Source: Dryocosmus kuriphilus
Taxonomy: Eukaryota; Arthropoda; Insecta; Hymenoptera; Cynipidae
Assembly (NCBI GenBank): GCA_038277395.1
Contig: CM076190.1
Span: 130,912,197 to 130,976,196, forward strand
Direction: 5' to 3'
DNA length: 64,000 nucleotides
How positions within the stretch are numbered: position 1 is the first letter of the stretch; each line of letters opens with the position of its first letter. The position numbers were made by a program, and so were the translations under genes. The notes below the pieces were generated by a model. The model was given only the letters and a program-made list of their open reading frames with translations. It searched no databases and had not been told where the DNA came from. Positions 57,061 to 64,000 of the stretch are shown piece by piece.

Positions 57061-57933
57061 AATAAAATTTAAAGTTTTCCCATTGAAATAACACAGAAAA
57101 GAGGATTTTTTACATTATGTACACACAAGCTATGAAAAATTTTATTTCATAAAATAAATAAATAAACCTTATTCAGCATTAAATTTTTGACAAAAAATTC
57201 CATTCAGTGAAGTTTCTATCATCAATATTTACCTTTCTTTATAGCCTTCAAATTTCAATTTTTAAAAATTTGTGCTTTTTACATTTGTAAGCTAAACTAT
57301 CGGAGATAGGACAAAAAGTTAAATTGAAATTTTGTAGTCCTAGGGACGCACTACAAAAAAGTCTCCGAGAAATTTTTCTTATCAATATTTAGGAAGTTAC
57401 AGATCCACAAAGTTTTATTTTTTTAATTTTCAACTTTTATCAAATGAAATAGTGATTGATAGCAAAAAAAATATACAAATTTTTTAGTAGGTAAAATTTC
57501 CTACAAAATTTTAAGGGCGAGGTTTTTTGTATCACCAACCGATAAAAGTTACAGGCCTCTCAAGTCTTATTTATTTGATTTCTTATCAACTTTAATAAAT
57601 AAGTAGTTACAACAAGACAATAATTATCTACAATTAGTAATAGACAGACGATAAAAATTAAATTTTCTAGATCACTAAAAAAAAATGTATTTGCGTAGTT
57701 ACTTTTTCCTCAAAATTGATTCTCTTATCTCCATTAAACAAGAAAATCATAAAAATGTCAATAAAATTGCTAAAATATTTAACTACTGGTGATATAAAAA
57801 GGTTACCATGACTCATTTTCTAGAGAATTGAATGTATTGTGAAATTTTTATTGACTTCTTTGATCTATCATCAATAGTTTACCTAAAACGTTTAAAAAAT
57901 CATAAAAATAAGACTTGAGAAGCCTGTAACTTA
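57061..57933 (-). repeat. Palindromic AT-rich repeat, copy B, nested in the hAT element
   Basis: Same family as 1-2,885. 57,061-57,420 is the reverse complement of 2,518-2,885, and 57,420-57,930 resembles 180-490 followed by 850-1,250. It lacks the CCCGT element found in copy A. Confidence 0.7.
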
Positions 57934-58120
57934 CGATTTATGATCGGAAGTTAACAGAACATGTAATTTTGTATTAGAGACTGTGCACATAATTCAATAT
58001 AACTGTTCTGCTAACTTCACTTCATGTCATAAGCTTATCATGCATAACAAGAAATGTTGAACCTAATTAATATTTTTTCATCAAAATGAAGAGAATTGAG
58101 GAGTAGCGTTTGGAAAATTA
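57934..58120. repeat. Direct repeat flanking the nested palindromic repeat, right copy
   Basis: See left copy at 56,900-57,060. Confidence 0.7.
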
Positions 58121-58849
58121 AAAAATTCACTTTTCTTTGGGAATTCTTATATACATATATATTATGTGTACACTGTATGCGTTGATGTATGTATGTATTA
58201 TTTTATGATATTTTTAGCTGTAAATATTTGTTATACTGTATAGTAAAATCTAAAAATATACATTCTCAAATAGGAATAAACAAATGAATCATTCAATTTA
58301 CTAAAATTGTACATTTATAATTTTGTATTGAGTTGAGTATTTCTTATTCTTTACTCGACTTTAGGTTATTCAATGACAAATAAATCTTTTGTACGCTTTA
58401 TAATTTTGTTTGATTTTTTAGCTTTCCCACTGATTGAGTATAAGGCATAAGCATACGCATAAGGTTATATTTGTCAACTTATTATAATGGAATCCATTCA
58501 AAAAAATGAAAATTATTACATACATTTTCAACTTTTTAACGTTTCAAAGCTTTTATCTTTTCCCTTATTTTAAAGTGGATAACATATAAGCACACAATAG
58601 TGCTATCTTTTAAACTTTTAGTTCTAGCATCTAACTTCTAGTGTTCTAGTTTTCTAAATAATCTAAATTTAAAATTTAATAGTCTTAGCCACTAGTTTTT
58701 AGCCACTCTCTAGCACTCTACTGAGTAGAGAGTAGACAGTAGACACTAGATACACTCTAGTCTAGTGTAAGATGGGTTAAAGAGGGAAAAGAGAGTCTTT
58801 AGGCAAAAAAAAAGGACGAGAACAAAAAAAAAGGTTTCAGGTAGTATTA
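58121..58849. other. Right non-coding region of the hAT element
   Basis: AT-rich, with TCTAGTTTCTAGT-like words around 58,600-58,760 and A runs at 58,805-58,835. No frame of interest. Confidence 0.5.
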
Positions 58850-59025
58850 GCCGGAGTTCACCCGATCGCTAGCGGCAGTAACAATCCGGCCGGAACTACT
58901 GTGGCCGGAATAAACCGGCGGCCGGAATTATCGGGAACCGGAGTTCAATTTTCATCTTCGGTAAGCAGGTATAACAGTAAGCCGAATCCTACGCGGTAGC
59001 CGGATTCCCGACAGTCCCACCTCTA

Positions 59026-59033
59026 GTGGCCTC
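59026..59033. repeat. hAT target-site duplication, right (GTGGCCTC)
   Basis: Identical to 50,843-50,850. Confidence 0.85.
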
Positions 59034-59340
59034 TTTACAAGTGTCACGTGTGGCCTTCTTATTATTTCAATAAAATTAAAAATGTTACACAAGTACGCTC
59101 TTTTATTATACCATTTTTTATTTGTCACTAATCTTTCCTCGAAGTAATAACTTGTAAATATTTTTCTGGAGGTGCTGTAATCTATTCTCAAGTTTCACAA
59201 TATGGCCTTCTTATTGTTTGCAATAAAGTTTAAATATTACACAATCACCTTTTGTTAAAATTAAGCTTTTCTATTTTTCACGTTTCCCATTTCTATAAGC
59301 CACTTTTTAATTAATAGACAGCCCTGAAAAAACCCATATA
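59034..59340 (+). repeat. Dispersed repeat, right part after the hAT insertion
   Basis: Continues the repeat that stops at 50,842. Joined together the two parts match 60,311-60,400 (CTTCTAAATACTT, then GACG-(T/G)GGCCT, then CTATTGTTTCAATAAAG). Confidence 0.75.
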
Positions 59341-59929
59341 ATTTTTAATAAACAGTTAGTCTTTTTTACGAAACCTTAAAATTAATATTTTTAATTAATT
59401 CCCATTTAATTTTTGCCATATATATAAAGCAAGGATAAGATAGCAAACTGCATGCTCCATATAGTTTACAGCAACAAAATCGCTTATATTATTCTTCAAA
59501 TTCAAAGATCTGTTTTAGGTGCGTTATATTAGGGAGAACTCTCCTACATCTCTCAGCGAGACTATATAAAAATCTTTTTAAAAAATTAAAGCTTAATTAG
59601 ATTTTTTTCTCGAGGCCTGTGTTTTCGTTTACTGCCACTCTTGGAGGTTTTACCGATAATAAATCGCCTACTACACAATTTTAATAATTGACGAATATGT
59701 TAACAAAGAATATGTTAATAATGTTTAAATAATATACTACTTGAGTTGACTTCTTAATTTTACAAAAAAAAAAAATTTAAAAGAAAACATTTTTAACAGT
59801 ATTCGAATAAACAGCCTTTGTGACAATAAATTAGACTAGAGGGCAATTTAAGTCATTTTAATTTTATCATCAAAATTCTGCTCAATTAGACAGAAATTGG
59901 TATATCAAATTTAGTTCAAACGTTTGTTA
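59341..59929. other. AT-rich spacer
   Basis: No gene, no clear repeat. Confidence 0.5.
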
Positions 59930-60730
59930 GAATAAATGGCTTCATGATTTTACTACTTTGTTTTTGCCATTAAATATCTCTAAACTTGAATTACGGAAAA
60001 TTTGTCTGAATTGTGGTAATTGAGTCTTTGAGTAATGATACAGTAATATTTTAGCATTTCAGTAATGGCATAGTAAAAATGTCGCAAGCTTATTTTATTA
60101 AAGCCAATAAGTGAAAATTTTTATCAATTCTTTAGTGATTTCGTCTACGAATCAACTAGTGATTAATTCCTGTCGATTTCTTCGATACAGGCAAAATATG
60201 TGCTATTGTGTTTTATAGAATTTCGTACCTTTTCAGTAGGATTATATTTCAGTAAATAAAGTAAGGAAAAATAGATTAGTGTAAATAACTCCTTTTTTCT
60301 TACTGATTTGCAATAACTTCTAAATACTTATATTGGAGCGACGGAGCCTAAAAGCTTCAAAATATGTCCTTCCTATTGTTTCAATAAAGATAAAAATATT
60401 ACAACCACGCTCTTTTATTAAATTATTTTTTATTTATCACGAGCTTCTCCATTTCGACGCAATAAATTATAAATATTTTTTTGGAGGTGACGTAGTCTAT
60501 TTGCAAGTTTCACACTATGGCCTTCTTAATGTTTCAGTAAAGTTGAAAATGTTACACAGTCGCCTTCTGCCATAACTAAAATTTTATATTTCTCATGTTT
60601 CCCATTTATATAACCCTTTTTAAAATTAATTTGTAGCCCTAAATAAAATTATATGATACTTAATAAGCAGTTGGTATTTTTTCACTATCGAATTAGTAAA
60701 TATTTCAACTAATTTTTAGTGTTTGACCCC
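59930..60730 (+). repeat. Dispersed repeat, uninterrupted copy
   Basis: Contains in order the parts that are split by the hAT element (50,470-50,842 and 59,034-59,340), and also matches 9,660-9,960. Two sub-copies of the GACG(G/T)AG(C/T)CTA...GTTTCA segment lie at 60,338 and 60,492, so the family itself has an internal duplication. Confidence 0.7.
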
Positions 60731-61016
60731 TCTAATCAAGATATTACATGCCGCACGAGAAAAGAAGTTTTGCGGATGGCTAGAAGGCACCCCTATGAAT
60801 GGTCACAAAAATACTTTTAATTATGCCCCCAACGCTCCCCACGTAGAAAGATTACCCGGAAAGTACTCCACGGCAACTCCACTAACTTTCTGGTTACAAA
60901 TTCCAGCCTGTAAAGTACCCGGGAATTTCCGAGCAAACATTATAATAACCTTTTCCCCCCTGTCATTATTCAAAAGCATGCAGATGCACGAGGTGCACAA
61001 AATACATCTTCCTTGA
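60723..61016 (+). other. 97-codon open frame of unknown nature
   Basis: More balanced composition than the surrounding AT-rich sequence, with a P-rich middle (YAPNAPHVERLPGKYS). No homologue recognised and no splice or promoter context. It may be part of a repeat rather than a gene. Confidence 0.2.
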
Positions 61017-61093
61017 GGAAGTTGAGTTCTGGGAAAAGATTGGTCGTACCCCAACGGCTACTCTGAAGATGTATTTAATATATGTATTTACTA

Positions 61094-61410
61094 CTTGTAA
61101 ATTGGTTTATACTCCATCTCTTTTACGGGTTTTGAGAGTCTTACAGAACAATTCCAACCAAATTTTACAACTTCCTTAGTCTCTCAAAATCGCCCAGTGA
61201 CCCCTAAGAAATATGCCCCTCGTCATGAAGCATCTTCGCCAAAAGATCACTGGCCTCTTTATGAGGGCATCTACAGTTTAACGTGGGTTCCGAACCACGA
61301 GAGTCTCGGTAGAAGTACATAGAAAATTCCATTGGTACCCAGCTTAGGAATAGAACCCCGGACCTCTTGCTTAGAAGGCCGACGCGCTACCACCTGAACC
61401 ATCGAGGCTC
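61094..61410 (-). repeat. tRNA-derived SINE with target duplication
   Basis: On the minus strand it starts GAGCCTCGATGGTTCAGG, with box A TGGTTCAGGTGG (plus 61,390-61,401) and box B-like GGTTCTATTCC (plus 61,347-61,357), the layout of a tRNA. Flanking repeats TATGTATTTACTA at 61,081-61,093 and 61,411-61,423. Its 3' part (CTCAAAACCCGTAAAAGAG) also occurs at 47,005-47,045. Confidence 0.8.
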
Positions 61411-61439
61411 TATGTATTTACTATATGTATTTACTATTT

Positions 61440-62510
61440 TATCTGTACAAAAAATAGCCTTGTTCTCGTAAAGGATAATTTCTCAGTCTCAGAATCATTA
61501 AAAAAATACTATTTCATGATTTTCTTTATCGTCTTGAATGACTTTATTAATGTTCAATAATACATTTTTTTTTAAAGTTAAAAAATTTAATTTTTAAAAT
61601 ACGAGTACACGAACGCAAGAGGCAGCGTTACAAGTCAGTCACCTTAGACACTAGAACACTGTGAATTATGATTTAACAAAAATATAAGTCAGAATTCATT
61701 AGGCTGAAATTAATTCCTATTTAATTTATATTTAAAGCAATGAAATTAATAAAGCGCATATATTTGGGAGAGCTATTCAAATTTTTTAGTTTTAACCTAG
61801 AGAATGATATTTACAAGTATTTTCATGGAGATATTCGTAATCATCGCTTAAAAGCAGATCAATATACGAGCTTCCAAACAAAAATGTTAGGAAACATTTT
61901 CCTTTTCAAAAACAGGATTACTTCAAGTTCTTTTGAAGCTTCAATAATTGTGCAATACCAAAGTAACATCTACCAAAATTGAACAATTTTTATTTTGAAA
62001 TCTTCAAACAGAAAGATAATAGTTTAAATGAAATATTTTCAAACCAAGTTTATTCAAAATTAAAACTTAAAATAACAAATTTTTCAATGGTGAGCGACTG
62101 AAATTGCCTCATTTATAAATTTTTATCTTTTAGGAACGTGTATTAATATTATTCTACCTCGAAAAGGTCACGGAACTTAATTTATAAAGAGTACATAGAT
62201 TGAAATATGACTGACAAATATTTTGCAGACAAGACATTTACGTGGTTAAAATTCATCCAAGTTCATTTGTTGGATAAAAATTTTTTCTGAAATAGTTGTA
62301 ATAAAGTGTCACGCAGATTTTAAAAACTATGGAAACTTTTTTTTATTTTGAAAAATAACGTCAAAAATAAAAAAATTTAACTTTTGGGAAAACGATACAA
62401 GGTACAATAAAATGTTAGACACAGTTGTTCGTCTATAAATTATTATGTTATCGAACACCTCAGTCCGGTTCAGTTTTTTTTTTTATTTGAAAGCGTGACT
62501 TGAAAGGAAA
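61440..62510. other. AT-rich spacer, no gene seen
   Basis: One 80-codon frame at 61,740 with no recognisable motif. Confidence 0.5.
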
Positions 62511-62596
62511 TTGGGTGTAAACCCTAAATTACACAGCCCCACAAAAAAAAAATTTTGTGTGCACGTGACCAGACCACCATATCTATATGTATTTGT

Positions 62597-62990
62597 GGTC
62601 GCTGAGTCCGAATCCAGGGTCCGTTTTTCTCCATCAGGTCAGGGCCAAGGTCATCTCAAGGTCAAATCTATATTATTCCACGAATGTGGACCAAGATGCC
62701 GTTTTTGTATGTTTTTGAGGTCCCTGAATCCGAACTCGGGATCTGTTGTCTCTATCAGGTCAGGGTCAAGGTCATTTCAAGGTTAAATCAAGGAAAAAGC
62801 CTGTGAACAGACACAATTACTACATCTATACGTTTTTGGGGTCGCTGAGTCCGAATCCGTGGTCCGTTTTTCTCCATCAGGTAAGGGTCAAGGTCATTTC
62901 AAGGATAAATCGGGGAAAACCCCTGTGAACAGACACAATTACCACATGTATACGTTTTTAGGGTGGCTGAGTAAACAGAGACAGACATTA
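62597..62990 (+). repeat. Tandem repeat of 121-122 bp, about 3.3 copies, rich in AGGTCA half-sites
   Basis: Copies begin at 62,597, 62,719, 62,840 and 62,962 with GGTCGCTGAG-like words. Each complete copy contains TCAGG(G/T)(C/T)CAAGGTCAT followed by TCAAGG(T/A). TCAAGGTCA is the extended half-site bound by monomeric orphan nuclear receptors of the FTZ-F1/ERR type. Frames seen across it are repeat artefacts. Confidence 0.8.
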
Positions 62991-63038
62991 CAACAATATG
63001 TATAATCGATTTAGAAAATATCGAGAACCTTCATTTAT

Positions 63039-64000
63039 CTATTGTTTTGTATGGTATCTTACTCTTTTCTTTTTAAATGATCGTACAAGTGACTCTCTTT
63101 TACGCTTGACTCCTTTTTTATTACTTTCTCTCTTCAATGACCAGCAGTAATTAGCCATCATGTTCACATCGCACCGTCCTTGATATCTTTTTTCCATTTT
63201 CCTGATATCTTGGTGGAACCTCTCTCCCTGCTCCTCACTGAAATCCCCTAGATTCTGTGGAAAGTAATCTATATGTGAATGATGCAAATAATTTAATTTT
63301 GAATTCATCAAACATCCTAGTTCCTTATAGTTTTCCAACATTCGATCCACTATTTTCTTGTACTCTACGCTTTTATTATTCCCAAGAAAATTTTGTACAA
63401 CTTCTTTAAAACTGACCCATGCTGCTCTTTCTTTGTCAGTCATTACAAGAACGAACTCATTATCTTTTAACAATTCACGTGTTTGTGGTCCATCAAAGAT
63501 ACCTTCATTAATTTTTGCATCACTGAGTTTAGGGAATTTTTTCTTTGAATATTTAAAGCACTCTCCTTCTTTATTTAAGGCTTTTACATATTGCTTCATC
63601 AAGCCGAGTTTGATGTGGAGGAGTGGAAGCAATACCTTACTGCGATCAACCAGTGTTTCGCGTACAATATTAGCAGAACCAGCCTCGAAAGAGGTTCTGT
63701 TCGCCCATATCTTCATTAGACAGTGCTTCTTGCGATCTCTGCTGTCCCATAAACACAAAAAACAAGGATATTTCGTATTTTCAGATTGTTGTCATAACAG
63801 TATAGTTAAAATCTTAAGATCTCCGCAAATAAGCCAGTAATGCTCAGAATATTTTATTGTCTCTAAAATGAATTTCATCGTACTACATTCTTCTTTTAGT
63901 ACGATTAAATGAGCTATGGGAATTGAAGCAAAAACATTAGTGTTATGAAGTAATACTGCCTTCAGACTTGTAGTGGAGGAGTCTATAAATAGTCTCCATT
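63039..64000 (-). pseudogene. Arthropod multicopy TE-type protein, C-terminal part, runs off the window
   Basis: A 239-codon frame (63,758-63,039) plus in-frame sequence up to the window edge, broken by one TGA near 63,797. Upstream in the same frame read HYWLICGDLK and YPCFLCLWDSRDRKKH; then ANRTSF, LVDRSKVLLPLLHIKLGLMKQYVKAL, KFPKLSDAKINEGIFDGPQ, and near the end EEQGERFHQDIRKMEKRYQGR and a basic tail. These motifs belong to a protein family present in many copies in arthropods and of unknown function, generally regarded as mobile-element derived. The PPLHIKLGL and GERFHQD motifs are the most conserved parts, and may be catalytic. The stop suggests a dead copy. Confidence 0.7.

Larger units (their letters stand above)
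50851..59025. mobile_element. hAT transposon, 8,175 bp, with two head-to-head transposase-like genes
   Basis: Ends are TAGAGATGGGAC (50,851-50,862) and GTCCCACCTCTA (59,014-59,025), a 12-bp terminal inverted repeat with one mismatch that fits the hAT consensus. The 8-bp duplication GTGGCCTC flanks both. Both subterminal regions (50,960-51,060 and 58,850-59,010) carry about eight CCGG motifs, often as GCCGGCCGGA-type pairs, probable transposase-binding sites. Inside lie one transposase gene on each strand, an 890-bp divergent intergenic region with a run of 28 G, and a later repeat insertion at 57,061-57,933. Related uninterrupted target sequences at 9,727 and 60,311 show the pre-insertion state. 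Confidence 0.92.

Noticed and set aside
61300..61410. Functional tRNA gene on the minus strand
   Set aside because: Mismatched box B, no closed acceptor stem, and flanked by target duplications: it is a SINE.
1..64000. Endogenous viral sequence
   Set aside because: No capsid, helicase, polymerase or envelope-like protein was recognised; all polymerase-like sequences are LINE reverse transcriptases.

Overview
This is an AT-rich eukaryotic window dominated by transposable elements, almost certainly from an arthropod and most likely an insect. The signs are a mariner fragment, hAT transposases, an RTE-like LINE, a LINE with a restriction-like endonuclease, tRNA-derived SINEs, and several uncharacterised DDE-like protein families that I recognise from many arthropod genomes. 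There are no operons, rRNA genes, CRISPR arrays or intact tRNA genes. The species cannot be named from the sequence.

Layout. 1-2,885: a palindromic AT-rich repeat split by a 1.1-kb DNA element that carries a tRNA-like head. 4,627-5,130: a decayed coding fragment. 5,717-8,600: a MITE followed by a hierarchical tandem repeat (about 102 bp, about 305 bp and about 1,265 bp periods). 10,962-12,078: a mariner pseudogene and a SWIM-finger fragment. 14,882-15,620: a LINE tail with a target-site duplication. 15,867-22,094: a 6.2-kb R2-group-like retrotransposon in a TATAGTAT-rich array; two more elements sit in the same array up to 23,142. 23,224-32,200: a two-exon gene on the minus strand for a secreted protein of 177 residues. 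Its 8.4-kb intron is packed with copies of one repeat family carrying GTCGTT runs and CG-rich hairpins; more copies lie at 33,592-36,625. 36,964-41,876: an RTE-like LINE with a 13-bp target duplication and two later insertions. 42,760-46,706: a DNA transposon with about 830-bp terminal inverted repeats. 47,316-48,554: an intact 412-codon DDE-like ORF. 50,851-59,025: an 8.2-kb hAT element with an 8-bp target duplication and two head-to-head transposase paralogues. 61,094-61,410: a SINE. 62,597-62,990: a 122-bp tandem repeat. 63,039-64,000: an arthropod TE-type protein running off the edge.

Three results stand out. (1) The secreted-protein gene was recovered by pairing a signal-peptide exon with a distant terminal exon; splice phases match and the junction completes an ASA-type cleavage site. 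It is the only good candidate for a host gene. (2) In the hAT element one paralogue keeps the catalytic D-D-E residues but has lost its BED zinc finger, and the other keeps the BED finger but has lost the catalytic residues. The insertion itself is proved by TSDs and by related empty sites in the same window. (3) The R2-like element is nearly complete, has strong 3' UTR hairpins, has reading-frame changes at C or G homopolymers, and carries YAHD instead of YADD at the reverse-transcriptase active site.
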